A stretch of DNA of 64,000 nt from Epithemia pelagica (GCA_946965045.2 OX337229.1:5270001-5334000); one strand, 5' to 3'; positions 31,833-43,219 are shown, counted from the first letter of the stretch. Notes: generated by a model from the letters alone, not told the origin. Translations and numbers: made by a program.

Positions 31833-34194
31833 ATGGAAGGTCATAGTAACAATAATGGTAGCAGTCCGATGGAGGATGCATCGCCCCTTTCTGGGGCGGC
31901 GGCTGCTGCTGCTGTTCAACCGCAACGAATGGAACCAGATGCTGCTGGCCAAGGCAGTGCCGATGCAGGTTCCTCTCAGAATCATGCTCACGCACCACCA
32001 CCACATCTCTTGCCGGACGATGCGGAAGACGACGAGGACGAGGAGCAACACTCTCAACAGCAACAACAACCTCACCCAGCCGAACTAGCTCATCACCATG
32101 CCCCAGCAGCTGTTCTGGGTGGTGGTATGGCTCCCATGGGAGGAGGCGAAGATGCAGCGGCGGCTTCTCCTGGCTGTTCTCTACGAGAAACACGCATGGA
32201 ACGAAGACCAACGCTCCCCTCGGCAATGTCCTCGTCCGTTGCGTCTGCATCGCATTCCTCTTGGTTTTCTCCATCCTTCCTATCACCATCTCCCTCCACT
32301 TCGCAGTATAACTGGGGCACAGCTACCGCTAGCTTTGGTGGACTTCATTCTGGTTTAACTGTCTTCACATGGGGACGAGGCGAAGATGGCCAGTTGGGTT
32401 TGGGCGATGCCAGCGATCAAGAGGAGCCCACCTATGTGGATTCTTTGCGAGGTGTAGGAGTTCGACAAATTGCCTGCGGATCCGGTCACACTGTGGTTTT
32501 GACAACCGAAGGCCACGTCTATACCTGGGGCCGAGGTGACGATGGCCGGTTGGGACATGGCGAAAACATGTGGAAATATGTTCCTCGCATTATTCAGTCT
32601 CTGGTCGGACCTGTCTTGGTTCAAGTCACTTGTGGATCCTACCACACCGCCGCTGTCACGGCACAGGGCGATTTGTATACATGGGGCGGCGGCATGTATG
32701 GAAAATTAGGACATGGAACCGAAGCAGGAGCGTCAACGCCTCAACGAGTTCAAGCCATGGTTGGTTTACCAGTTTCGCAAATTGCCTGTGGCAGTCGGCA
32801 TACGGCAGTTGTCACTGGGACGGGCATTGTTTATACTTGGGGCGATCGCGAAAATGGCGTGGCGGGTCATGGGGAAACAGAAGGTCATCAATACGAACCA
32901 CGACGATTGGAACGTTTGGCTCACAAGCGCGTGGCTCAAATATCCGCCTGTGGCTTTCATACGGCCGCCGTCACGGATGGTGGCGAATTGTACACGTGGG
33001 GGGAAGGCAAATTTGGACGATTGGGACATTTCTCGGAGCGCAACGGCCATGTGCCTCAATTAGTGGAATCCCTCTTGGGAAAAAAGCCGCGGCAAGTGTC
33101 GTGTGGAGGCTTTCATACCGCCGTGGTCACGGAAGAAGGACGGTTGTATACCTTTGGCGGAGGGGAACATGGACAATTGGGACACAATGATCGTGTCAAC
33201 AAACTCAAACCTACATTAGTTCAAGCACTCGAAGGCATTTTTGTCACCCAAATTACCTGTGGATGGTCTCATTCCGTGGCGCTGACGGCAAAAGGAAGAG
33301 TCTACACTTGGTACGTTTCGGTTGTATTGTTGAGCAACTCTTGAGTGTATGTGTTTGGCCTTGTTTTCGTCTTTGTACATGTCTTGTCGACTGTGTGGCT
33401 TTATGTCTAGCATCTGGGTCCTTCGTTTCTGACCGTGCTTGGTGTGACACTCATTGTACAGGGGAAATGGCGACCACGGAAAACTAGGTCATGGATCTGG
33501 TCGGAAGGTTGCAGTGCCACATATGGTAGAAAAGCTCAAAGACTATCGTGTAGTGCGAGTGGCATCGTACAATGAACATACAGCTGCATTGGTAGAACCC
33601 ATGGATCCCCAGGACGCCTCCTTGTATGGAAGTGGACGAGCGGGTGGCGGTACAACGGCAGATGCCCTTGTTCCAGTGACCATGTCGTATCGGCAACAGA
33701 TGAAAAGTATGGTCAATGACGAAGAATATTCGGACGTGACCTTTATGATTGACAAGGAGCCTGTGTATGCCCATCGGGCCATTTTGGCTCAGAGATGTGA
33801 ACCCTTTTCGGCCATGTTTCGCTCCGGAATGCGTGAATCGGTTGAAAAAGTCATTCCCATTCCCAATATACGCCGACCCGTCTTTTTGTTATTATTGGAA
33901 TATCTGTACACCGATACGGTGGCGGTCGATGTCGACGTTTGTGTGGAACTGTACATTTGTGCGGATTTGTACGATTTGGAACGATTGCGGGAACTGTGTT
34001 TGAATGCTGTTCGGCGTCATTTGAATGCCGACAATGCTGGGCAACTCCTTCAAACAGCATCGGATTTGCATTGCCAAGTTTTGAAAGATTGGATCATGAC
34101 CTTTGTCGTGGAACATTTTGACAAGGTATCCAAAACACAAGGAATTCAGCAAGTGAGCCACGGACTGCTGCTGGAAATCTTGTCTCGCAGATAA
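31833..34194 (+). CDS. RCC1-repeat and BTB-domain protein (two exons)
   Basis: Exons 31833-33310 and 33462-34194; the 151-nt intron (GTACGT, CAG) splits the Trp codon of a repeat. The product is 736 residues. The ATG at 31833 is the first in frame. After about 170 disordered residues come seven RCC1 blades, each starting with a V(Y/F)TWG-like strand and G(R/K)LGHG (for example VYTWGRGDDGRLGHGE, LYTFGGGEHGQLGHND), enough for one seven-blade propeller. A BTB/POZ domain starts near residue 580 (YSDVTFMIDKEPVYAHRAIL) and is followed by a BACK-like helical end. RCC1-BTB proteins often act as cullin-3 substrate adaptors or trafficking factors; the substrate here is unknown. No RanGEF role can be claimed. 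Confidence 0.9.
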
Positions 34195-34449
34195 AAAGCT
34201 GCTCTGTTATTTTTATGGACACACCCACAACGCCTTTTATTTGGCTTCACTGTGCTGAAGTCAAACTCAGATAGAATCGAAGTATAAACGTTATATATAA
34301 TCAATGATTCGGTAAGCTACTGTAGGTTGCCTTTTCCAAACCAAAACAATCATGAACAGACATCTTCATAACCCATGTCGTTAGTCAGACAAAGATAGTT
34401 GCAAAAATCAAGTCCCTAAAGTTCCCTTACTGGAGTCCGTAGCTACTGC

Positions 34450-36393
34450 CTACTTGCCACCGCTAGTGCCATCAAACGACATGGCGTCCTGTTGAGTCAT
34501 CAAGAAATTCTCCACTTGCGACTCCTTCATCCTCACGCACTTGTAGTGTACCTGGTACTTTGGCGTTTGAGATTGATCTTGCGGTTTGTGGTAGGTAGTC
34601 TCACCAACCGTTCCTCTTTTACTGGTTCTGGCCATGTTGGCTCGAACGTCTTCCGGCCCAACACCCCTCACGTTCAAGGGACGATGGTTATCACCAGTTG
34701 TTGTTCGAAATGCCGGCGATGCAGTCAACGGCCAACACGCAGAAGCAGCATCAGAAGCAGCAGTGACGAATCCACCACCAAGTCTATGGTGTCGAGTATG
34801 TGTTGCATGATGAGCAGCCAACTGCGGTGATGCCAAAGAAATGGCGCCGCCGGCGCTTACATGATTTTGGTGGAGAGAACCAGCAAAGGCGTTCGTGTTG
34901 CTGTTTGTTCCCAAAAGCTGCAGAGGAACGACAAGCTCCTCCGGTTGAGCCCAGCCGTGTCTTGTGGTTGCTGGAGTTGTGTGTGTAATGACAGCGGGTC
35001 CAGTCAAACCAGCGGCCGGACCAGAAGCTGGAGCTGGCTCCCTCGTAACAATTCGCACCACAGGAGTATGGTAGTTACCCTGATAAAACCTTGAGGGAAG
35101 AGAGGATGCCAGAGATGTGGCCGCAGTCAGTTGAGGGGAAACCAAGGATTGGTGTTCTTGGGGTGCGCCCAGCGGTTCTCGTGTCCTGGGATGATAATAG
35201 TGCAATGCCCGTTCTGGTTGAGCGTATTGAGTATACGAAGCTGGCATTTGTCGGAGTTCCTCGGTTTGAGGTTCAACCTGCATTGGAACTGCACCTTGCC
35301 GGATAGATGAGGGCGGTACCGAATCGTGAAGTGTAACCATGACGGTGGGAGGAGAAGCGGACTTGTCGGAAACCGCAGGGAATGTGGAGCTGGCAATAAC
35401 CTGTTGTGGCATTCTGGTCGTGGGTACGGCTTGTATATGAGGAGTCACAAACGACTTGAGGTTCTCGGTGTTCTTGACATTCCCGTCGGCGTTTGTTGCG
35501 GACTGAGCCAGAGGAGTCTCATGGGAGGAAGTCGTCCTTTGCATGTATGCAAGTTGTCGCTCTTGTCGGCTCCGGCGCTTTTCCAGTTTCCATTGCGCCA
35601 TTTCTCGACTGTAGCGTTTGCGATCACGCTCGGCCATGCGTTCGTATCGGTCTCGTTCCTCTTGACTTGTTTCTTGCTTCCATTTCCTTCCCAGAATCTT
35701 GCCAATTTCTTCAAAACTTGGTTGAGGGCGAGAATCTTGGGCATCTTGGTTGGCATCTCGCATGAGCAGTTGCTGACGTTCATGCTTGAAAAAGATATTG
35801 TACGCAGACAGAGGGCGCTTCGGTTTCTTGTCAACCGATTTGGAGTTTCTGGTTGTTTCCTTGTCCTTGGGGAACACTCCATCCTCCTCCATACTACTGC
35901 TCGAAAAGATGGTTGGCTTGCTTCCGGTGGAGGAGGGCTTGGAGTCCGATTGTACAAGAGGCGGCCGCCCCTTTTTCAGGGGCGGTTCCACATCCACTTG
36001 ATCCATTGGTTCCGCAGTAACATTGTTGACGGGCCGCTTCTTGGCTGGAAGGGACGACAATCCAATGCTTGTTCGATCCGCAAAGCCAGGATTCGTGTGA
36101 CCTCCATCCGAGGCTTGGAAAACAGAACTGCCATCCGAGCTGCAGCTCCAGAAATCAGATGCCGCTGAAGAGGAGGAGGAAGAGGAAAGAGATTTTACCC
36201 TTGGAGTGTGCTTGATGTAACCCAGCCTTTCTTGAGTCAAAGCCGGATAGGATGGCTGCTGGGTGGTGGCCGCTGATGCCGGAACTCCTGGTTGACAAGT
36301 CAATTCTCGGTTGAACAACTGAACCAAGGATAGGGTCAGTATGCTGCAGGGGTTGCCGATTGTAGTCAACCGCATATATGACATTGTTTCCAT
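34450..36393 (-). CDS. HMG-box protein 2
   Basis: One exon, 647 residues from ATG 36393 (ATGs at codons 4 and 7 are alternatives). The N terminus is Ser-rich. An HMG box is at about residues 187-265 (PKRPLSAYNIFFKHERQQ, then IGKILGRKWK), and a basic helix follows. A long Pro/Ser/Thr/Gln tail ends in YQVHYKCVRMKESQ and MTQQDAMSFDG. The box and the C-terminal YK.hRhK block are shared with the genes at 8072 and 41276. A chromatin or transcription role is expected from the box; targets are unknown. Confidence 0.88.
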   Translation of the reverse strand: METMSYMRLTTIGNPCSILTLSLVQLFNRELTCQPGVPASAATTQQPSYPALTQERLGYIKHTPRVKSLSSSSSSSAASDFWSCSSDGSSVFQASDGGHTNPGFADRTSIGLSSLPAKKRPVNNVTAEPMDQVDVEPPLKKGRPPLVQSDSKPSSTGSKPTIFSSSSMEEDGVFPKDKETTRNSKSVDKKPKRPLSAYNIFFKHERQQLLMRDANQDAQDSRPQPSFEEIGKILGRKWKQETSQEERDRYERMAERDRKRYSREMAQWKLEKRRSRQERQLAYMQRTTSSHETPLAQSATNADGNVKNTENLKSFVTPHIQAVPTTRMPQQVIASSTFPAVSDKSASPPTVMVTLHDSVPPSSIRQGAVPMQVEPQTEELRQMPASYTQYAQPERALHYYHPRTREPLGAPQEHQSLVSPQLTAATSLASSLPSRFYQGNYHTPVVRIVTREPAPASGPAAGLTGPAVITHTTPATTRHGWAQPEELVVPLQLLGTNSNTNAFAGSLHQNHVSAGGAISLASPQLAAHHATHTRHHRLGGGFVTAASDAASACWPLTASPAFRTTTGDNHRPLNVRGVGPEDVRANMARTSKRGTVGETTYHKPQDQSQTPKYQVHYKCVRMKESQVENFLMTQQDAMSFDGTSGGK

Positions 36394-37261
36394 CAACACG
36401 CAAGACTGTCATCGTAGATATACGACTACTCAATAGCACGAGTTATGTTCTCAATTTTCAAACCAGTCTCCTTTGTGTGAACGGTGTGATGATCTGTTTC
36501 TTGGTTGGAGATACTTCAATCAGAGACCCACAAGACCACAAGAGTCAACTCAGCTCACCAGACTAGGTAGGAGTACCAGACCTTGATGGAAAAGGTTGCC
36601 ATTCAAAATGATTGTTTGCAATATCTCTGCGGCATGATGGATGATGGTGCGTGAGCGTGGTGGTAGCCAAAGAGACCGGCCCTTTTCGTCCTCTCCCCGA
36701 GATCCCAGAGTGAGAAAGAAGTAAATGCGGAAACAAAAAAGCTTTCCATATTCACTTTTATGAGACATCGTCGAAATCGAGGTCTTTTGAAAACAAAAAT
36801 CGAAGAAAGGGACACTTTTGAGTGACTTCCTTCTCTGTAAATTCTCGTTAAATCTGTTTGCATCACTTCCGCATGGGGATTTCCTTCTCGGAAGCAGACA
36901 CGGGTTCGATTGGCTTTCTGCCGCTGGAGGCACATGCCGCGTAAGTTTCTCAAGCGTGACGCGTGAGGGAACACAATATGTCTGCACGTGTGGACAACGA
37001 ATGTTGGTGCGGTGATACCACGTACTCGTAAGTGGAAACGCGCGCGCTACCCAGCACGTGCATTTCTTATGGTGGCTGGAATCTTTTTGATTTGAATACA
37101 TATGCAAGCACACGTACCAGCCTCAAGTACGAGTAGTGCTCCTGCGCACCAAGGGGGCAATTAGGAATCGATGCCGGTTTGGGACATGCATGCTCGCGCT
37201 CGGAGACATAGGGATAGGGATGATGTGGCGAAAGGCGACTGCCTCACATTTCTGAAAATAC
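36394..37261. other. spacer between HMG gene 2 and the LINE
   Basis: No gene is supported. It should contain the promoter of HMG gene 2. Overlapping minus-strand frames (36550-37113) have no recognisable domain. Confidence 0.45.
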
Positions 37262-37278
37262 AATCATAGGTTCGCGCA
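37262..37278 (+). repeat. target-site duplication, left copy
   Basis: AATCATAGGTTCGCGCA, identical over 17 bp to 40854-40870 on the other side of the LINE insert. Confidence 0.92.
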
Positions 37279-37359
37279 ATACGCAACGGTTTTAACAATC
37301 AACTTTTACATCCACAACAGTTCGGTGGAGTTCCAGGAAAAGACGCCATCCTTCCAACC

Positions 37360-40300
37360 ATGTTGGAAGAGTTCCAATATGAGATTAGCCGCGCGAGCAA
37401 ACGGCCGCTGGTCCACCTCGACTACGATGCAACGGCGTGCTACGACAGAATCGTGATGTCGTTTGGCAGCCTAGCATCTCGATCCTATGGCCAGCACCGA
37501 TCAGTAGTATTTATCAATGCTGCAACACAAGAAGATGCAAAATACTACCTCAAGACGCAACTTGGTGTATCAGAGAAGTTTTACAAACACTGCAAAATTT
37601 TCCCAATCTACGGCTCCGGACAGGGAGCAGGAAACTCTCCAGGAATATGGTGTGTAATCAGTTCGGTACTTTTTCATGCTTACGATGAAAAGGCTCATGG
37701 AGCGACATTTCGTTCCCCACAAGGAGAGATTGAGGCCCAAGTCTTTATGATAGGATTCGTGGATGACACCAGCGGGAGTACCAACGACTTCAACTTGCCA
37801 AAGCGTCAGTCACCAGAACATTACATCGCCAAGGCTAGCAAGGACGCTCAAAGGTGGAATGATGTTTTACGAGTTTCGGGCGGAGCTTTGGAAGATACCA
37901 AATGCTCGTATCACTTCCTCTACTTCGACTTTACAATTGATGGGCTACCGTACCTTTGCAATGGCCAGATCGGACCTCGCATCAGCATACAGTTTAACAA
38001 CAACAATTCACCGTATCCGTTAAAGCAGCTCTCTGCTTATCAAAGCCATAAAACACTTGGTGTAATGAAATCACCGGCTTCAACCGACCGAAGTCTCTTC
38101 CATGCTCTAGCCAAGAAAAACAGTCATCATACCAGTGTCATGGCACGAAGCCCGTTTAATCGAACAGACGCATGGGCGTATTATCATTCCGTCTACTTAC
38201 CAAGCATTACCTACCCAATGCCGTCATCATCCCTCTGTGACAAGCACTGTAAAGCCCTCCAACGACAATTCAAGAAGGCTCTGTTACCAAAATGCGGTTA
38301 TAACAGGTGCACTCCAAATGCTATCGTATACGGTTCTCCCGATTATGGAGGTATTGGTCTCCGATCTTTAACCACCGAGCGTGGTATTTCCCAAGTATAC
38401 ATGTTCCTTGCTTGCTTACGGTCACAAGGCTTGCCGTCTGATCTTGCTCATATTACCGTGTCCTGGGGTCAATGGCTCGCAGGTACAAGTGTCTCTATTC
38501 TTGACGATGTAAAGACTCCACTTCCTCATCTCGCTCCTATGATGTGGCTTCCCTCTCTTCGATCCTTCTTAGCTACTGTGGATTGCCGAATTGAACTTGC
38601 ACAAGATTTCATCATACCCCTGCAAAGAGAGAACGATTCGTTTGTCATGGATCATGCATTGCAATTTACGACCAAACCATTGGATCTTCAACTGCTCAAT
38701 GCATGCCGATTGTACCTCGGTATCACCCTGGTTAGTGATATTACTACCTGCAACGGGGAATCCCTATCCTTAGCACCCACCCTCGGTCTACAACTACAAC
38801 ATTCTACTCTACGAGGACTAACAGCCTACCAAGATTATCCGAGCACCAAAGCATGGAACCTGTGGCGGAAATTTCTTTCAACACTCACCACTGGCAACAC
38901 CGATAGACAACTCAATCAGCCTTTGGGCAAATGGTTGAAGACCGGCTATTCAACACTTCGGAAATGGAACTGCTACTTGTGTGAACAATCCTCACGACTG
39001 TTTATTCTTGACGGCGCCAACTACCGTATCTATCAAGAAACTTTTTACGGCTGGTTCTCACCGACGGACCAACTCACTCTCATTGTCCCAGCAGCCGCTG
39101 TCCCTGTCACGACAACACCTGCTCCATTCAATCAAAGGATTCTCCACAAGTATAGTCACCGTCTGGATCCTGTACCACCAGAAATTCCTAGTACATTTGC
39201 TTCCCATGTGACGACTCTACCCAAGTGGGAACAAGATCTTCTTTCCGGATTTGTTCTCTGTTGCTCTCCTACTACTCTGTTTGAACAATTCAACAATGGT
39301 CTCGTCTTATGCAGTGATGGTTCTGTGGCTCTTTTTACTGGGAGTTTTGGTGCCGTATGCGTCTCTCATGATAACAAACGCCTGTTTGAATTGGCCGGCC
39401 CTGCTCCAGGGTTCAGGACATCTTCGTTCCGAGCAGAAAGCTATGGTTATTTGTCTTTGCTCCGTTCCATCTACCATCTGTGCCTTTTCCATCATCAGCC
39501 TCTCCCCGGTGACCTTCATTTTTATACGGACTCCTTAAGTATGATTGAGACTGTCAGACAAAGGCTTGAATGGCAAGTTGAATATCCCTACTCAACAATG
39601 GATCCTGACTGGGACTTGCACCAGTCGATCATTTACACGTTGCGTCAGTTTCCTTCGATTCCTCCGCTCAGTCATGTCAAAGCACATCAAGATCGTTATC
39701 ATCCATATGAGACACTCTCTCTCGAAGCCCAGTTGAATGTACAAGCCGACCGCTTAGCTGGCGATTACTGTTACCCCTCGACCCTCTCGTCACGGTTCTG
39801 CCCACTTATTACTGGCACTGTTGCCACGTTACATGGCCCTTCTGGGACCATCACTTCTAACTACAGAAGCACTCTACGCCGTCTCTCAAGCGATCCGGTG
39901 ATTACCGAGTACCTGCAAACAAAACATCATTGGTCACCAGCAGTCTTTGATTCGATTTGCTGGGATACACACGGTTCCGTTATACGCGCCAACTTCCACC
40001 GCCGCCACTTTCTCACCAAGTATGTTCACAACTGGCTGCCAGTCGGGACCCTCAAACAACACTACGCAACCCACTACACGTGTATGTGCCCTAATTGTCC
40101 AACCATTCCAGAAAACCGCTCCCACTTTCTTCGTTGCCCATCTAGACGGAATTGGACCGGTCCAATGTTTGATGAACTCAATTCGTTCTGGACTGAGAAC
40201 TCATTTGATCCACACCTTGCTACCATTCTCCGTGAAGTTATGCGCCTTTGGCTAGCTGATACCCCAATTGTTCTCCCAACTGTACCTCCTCAATATCAGG

Positions 40301-40530
40301 TCTTGATTACCCGCCAAACACTCGTTGGCTGGGATCAAGTATTCTTTGGTCGTTTTGTTAAAGACTGGATCCGTCTCCAAGATGCTTTCGTTTCTACCCA
40401 TGAACTGAATCCTATCAAGTTTTCTGGTCACCGTTCTATTTGCGGTACTATCAAAATCATATGGCAACATGTTCACAACCTGTGGACACGTCGTAACCTT
40501 GATGTTCATGGCCATAATGCTCCCACCTGA
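37360..40530 (+). pseudogene. LINE ORF2 fragment: reverse transcriptase and RNase H
   Basis: The frame is open from the 5' truncation (37270; first ATG 37360) to TGA 40528-40530, about 1056 codons. RT motif A is in LDYDATACYDRI, then GSGQGAGNSPGIW, and the catalytic pair is in MIGFVDDTSG. Upstream in-frame residues QFGGVPGKDA belong to the RT fingers. An RNase H domain near the end has its acidic residues in CSDGS, RAESYG and YTDSLSM, with HVKAHQDR after them. A Cys/His cluster with CMCPNC...HFLRC follows, as in many LINE ends. The 5' truncation and the TGA make it a pseudogene; the clade is not decided. Confidence 0.88.
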
Positions 40531-40728
40531 GAAGCCGCCGCTCTCAACCAGGCCCGCCGCGAGATTATCGAGTTGTATCTTTTACAACCGTCTGTTCCTC
40601 CGACTGACCGCACCTTCTTTTATGATTCCACAGCAACACATTTCCTTCACGAAACCACTTCCACACAACTACATACCTGGCTCAACACATGGCGTCCCGT
40701 CATCCTTCATTATGCTGGACTAGCTTGA
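40531..40728 (+). pseudogene. LINE ORF2 C-terminal end after in-frame TGA
   Basis: The same frame continues without a stop for 65 codons to TGA 40726-40728 and still looks coding (ALNQARREIIELYLL, TWLNTWRPVILHYAGLA). The TGA at 40528 is therefore probably a nonsense change, for example CGA to TGA at a CpG, in a silenced element. Confidence 0.75.
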
Positions 40729-40838
40729 GCTCCTCTCAAGCTACCCTATTTAGTCCTCGCCTAGTTTTCTAGGCCCGGCGCGTCGGTCGGCGTCATCATG
40801 CGTGGTGCGTGCGGCAGCGTTATAATAGATTTCCAGAG

Positions 40839-40853
40839 TTTTTTTTTTTTTTT
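40839..40853 (+). repeat. oligo-T tail of the LINE
   Basis: Fifteen T residues end the insert directly before the right target duplication. On the coding strand this is poly-T, not the poly-A usual for LINEs. Confidence 0.85.
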
Positions 40854-40870
40854 AATCATAGGTTCGCGCA
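40854..40870 (+). repeat. target-site duplication, right copy
   Basis: Identical to 37262-37278. Confidence 0.92.
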
Positions 40871-41275
40871 TACCTCTACTAGGGCCCTAGCTAGAGGGTA
40901 AGTGTAGCTATGATTGACTGATACACATGAGCTCTACATACTCCAACAAGAACTACTTCTGGAAACTAGATAAAAAGGAAAAGAGAACACATGAATGGCT
41001 ATAGACTACGCCAGCGGCCGCTCTTGGCTCCAGTGTCGGTCGGAACCATACCTGACCAAGATGCACTGTAGCACTCGGTGCCTCATTGTCCTCTAGCGAG
41101 GAGAGAATACAAAGGACGTGAATAGGAAGCCTCATGATACGCTTGTGTTCCACACATCTAGCAATGTGTTCCTTTCCTTTTGCGAAGATTACCAGCCCGG
41201 CCCGAACACCGCCAGAATTGAAAATATAGGATAACCCGCCATGGATAGATCACAACCGATGCAGATACGTCACTG
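40871..41275. other. spacer between the LINE and HMG gene 3
   Basis: No gene is supported. It includes the palindrome-like CTAGGGCCCTAG near 40880. Confidence 0.5.
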
Positions 41276-43219
41276 TCATGTCGTTTCATTAGCACTGTGC
41301 CCATTCGTCGTTTCACTAGCACTGTGCCCATTCGACACTTTCAAGCGCATCAATTTGTACTCGATTTCGAACCCTGGAGGAGCTGCAACCAAAGCACTCG
41401 CAGCGGCACCGGGAAGATAATTCTGATGCGAATGAGAAGAGTGGTGAGGATGAGAAGAACTAGGAGATTCACCAGGGGCCCACTCGCTGATTGTAGGAAA
41501 TCGACTTTCTTCAAACCTGGGACACTCTTCACCTGAATACGATTCGGTAGCGTCTTGTAGTGTTTGGTTCTGGTGTGATGGTGATCGTGAAGGATTATGG
41601 CCTTGCGCTGCAGGAGGAGGCGGTACCCAGTGAGAGGATCCCCACGAGCCTGTGGAAGTGGGCAGTGTCGTTGCCAATGATGAAGCCGACTCTAAGGGCA
41701 GCGGTTGACCGGTATAAGAAGATGGTGGGGGCACAGAAGGGAAACGCGGTACATAGTTGTATTGCGAAGTGACAGCTGTTGACTGAGACAAAGCACCGCG
41801 GTCGTCAACAGATGAGGGAGGAACCGAATAAGTCATACTACGTAGATGCTCCCGCCAGTCGATGCATGTGCTCAGAGCTGGTTGGAACGCATCGCCAGTG
41901 ATCATCGGCGAATAATTCATGGAGACTAGAGCGTCCGACGGTGATGATATATCCGATCTCGAGGGGCAAAACAGAGGAACAGTCGTAGTATGAGCTCTTG
42001 TTTTGCTATCTTTTTCCGGTGACGAGAAATGCTCTTTCACTTTGCCCGACTCCGATATTGGTCTAGGTTGTTGTCGTTGATCGGTAATCAATTTCCTCGC
42101 AGACGAAGAATCGTTATCGCTCCGTTCTTCTTTGTTTCGGTGTGACGGTGGACGACGTTGCCGAGGAACGAACACTATTTTTGGAAGACCACTTCGCGCC
42201 AAGGAACCTTGACGTCTTGCCAGTTCATCACGGAACCGTTTGAGGGAGGAGGGAGCGCTATGGCGACGCGACGAGCATCTCACAAGATCTTCCGCTTTCT
42301 CTTTTGCTTCTCTTTTCGGAATTGTTTCCCCGTGCTTTGGAATACTTGATTGACCTCCCGAACTGAGAACAAGCGCTGTCGTTTCAGCATCCCTTCCATG
42401 ATTATCCTCTCTCCTCCCATCTCCATTTTTTTCTCCAGCAGTAAGTTTTTTCCCCTTCTTCCATATCGCCATCTCTCTGCGATACCTCGATTGGTCTCGT
42501 CGAGCTAATCGTTTGTATTTCTCACGATCGGCTTCACTAGTTGCCCGCCATTCTTTTCCAATCAGTTTTCCGATAAGAGAAAAAGTTGACTTTCCTTTTC
42601 CTGTGTCTTCTTGAACAAGTTGTCGTCGTCGCTGTTTCAAAAAAATATTGTAGGCCGAAACAGGATGCTTGGGCTTCACTCGTGTCATTTTCGCTCCAGT
42701 CATAACCTCAGAAGCCTTCTTCGTTCCAGAGGTGGCAGCAACATTGGAAGTAATCTTTCCGATAGTTTCAGGGTGGGGGTTCGCCCGTGCTGAGCCTGAC
42801 TTCTCGTGCGAATAAGCAAATTTTAAAGTACGAGTCTGATTCTCCTTCCTGCGTTGTGCCCTTACGCTTGGTCCATTGTCTTGAGGAGGAACAATCTTGG
42901 ACTCACTATGAGTCGACTTTTCAGTTAAAGTCCTTTCGACGACAATTTCATCATCCATCCGTTGGTCGGATGGACTTTCTGCAAGAGACAACGAGGCAGA
43001 GCTATGTTGCGCCAGGTCTTCTATGAGTTCCATAAAGCCTTCTATTTCTTCAATGTGCTCGTCATCATTTTCGTCCTCAATTCTACAAAGTAGCTCGTTA
43101 TTGTGAAGGGGTTCCAACAGAATCGATGAGGTTGAACAGTCATCATCACGCTGTTGGCCATCAATCTCGTTGAGAGCGCAATCGTGGTAATGGAGAAGAT
43201 GGTCATTTTCACGAAACAT
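41276..43219 (-). CDS. HMG-box protein 3
   Basis: One exon, 647 residues from ATG 43219. An acidic N terminus (DENDDEHIEEIEG) is followed by basic linkers, then an HMG box at about residues 176-250 (PKHPVSAYNIFLKQRRRQ, then IGKLIGKEWR). A Ser/Pro-rich tail holds GSWGSSHWVPPPP, which resembles GSWYWTPHH...PPPP in HMG gene 1, and the C-terminal FEIEYKLMRLKVS block. The last 18 residues are two copies of NGHSA(S/N)ETT. It is closer to gene 1 in its tail and box (LIGKEW). It is divergently oriented to the GH125 gene, sharing about 760 bp upstream. Confidence 0.88.
   Translation of the reverse strand: MFRENDHLLHYHDCALNEIDGQQRDDDCSTSSILLEPLHNNELLCRIEDENDDEHIEEIEGFMELIEDLAQHSSASLSLAESPSDQRMDDEIVVERTLTEKSTHSESKIVPPQDNGPSVRAQRRKENQTRTLKFAYSHEKSGSARANPHPETIGKITSNVAATSGTKKASEVMTGAKMTRVKPKHPVSAYNIFLKQRRRQLVQEDTGKGKSTFSLIGKLIGKEWRATSEADREKYKRLARRDQSRYRREMAIWKKGKKLTAGEKNGDGRREDNHGRDAETTALVLSSGGQSSIPKHGETIPKREAKEKAEDLVRCSSRRHSAPSSLKRFRDELARRQGSLARSGLPKIVFVPRQRRPPSHRNKEERSDNDSSSARKLITDQRQQPRPISESGKVKEHFSSPEKDSKTRAHTTTVPLFCPSRSDISSPSDALVSMNYSPMITGDAFQPALSTCIDWREHLRSMTYSVPPSSVDDRGALSQSTAVTSQYNYVPRFPSVPPPSSYTGQPLPLESASSLATTLPTSTGSWGSSHWVPPPPAAQGHNPSRSPSHQNQTLQDATESYSGEECPRFEESRFPTISEWAPGESPSSSHPHHSSHSHQNYLPGAAASALVAAPPGFEIEYKLMRLKVSNGHSASETTNGHSANETT
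41280..41333 (+). repeat. 27-bp coding duplication at the end of HMG gene 3
   Basis: Two 27-bp units (41280-41306 and 41307-41333) with one mismatch, encoding NGHSASETT and NGHSANETT just before the stop. Confidence 0.9.

Larger units (their letters stand above)
37279..40853 (+). mobile_element. 5'-truncated LINE (non-LTR retrotransposon)
   Basis: A 3575-bp insert between perfect 17-bp duplications. The 5' end starts inside the RT domain, as in abortive target-primed reverse transcription. The 3' end carries about 110 nt of untranslated sequence and then 15 T. It lies between HMG genes 2 and 3. It is a dead copy, since the endonuclease and the start of RT are missing. Confidence 0.9.

Noticed and set aside
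36900-36925. GGTTCGATTGG as a tRNA B box
   Set aside because: No matching A box or acceptor stem nearby.
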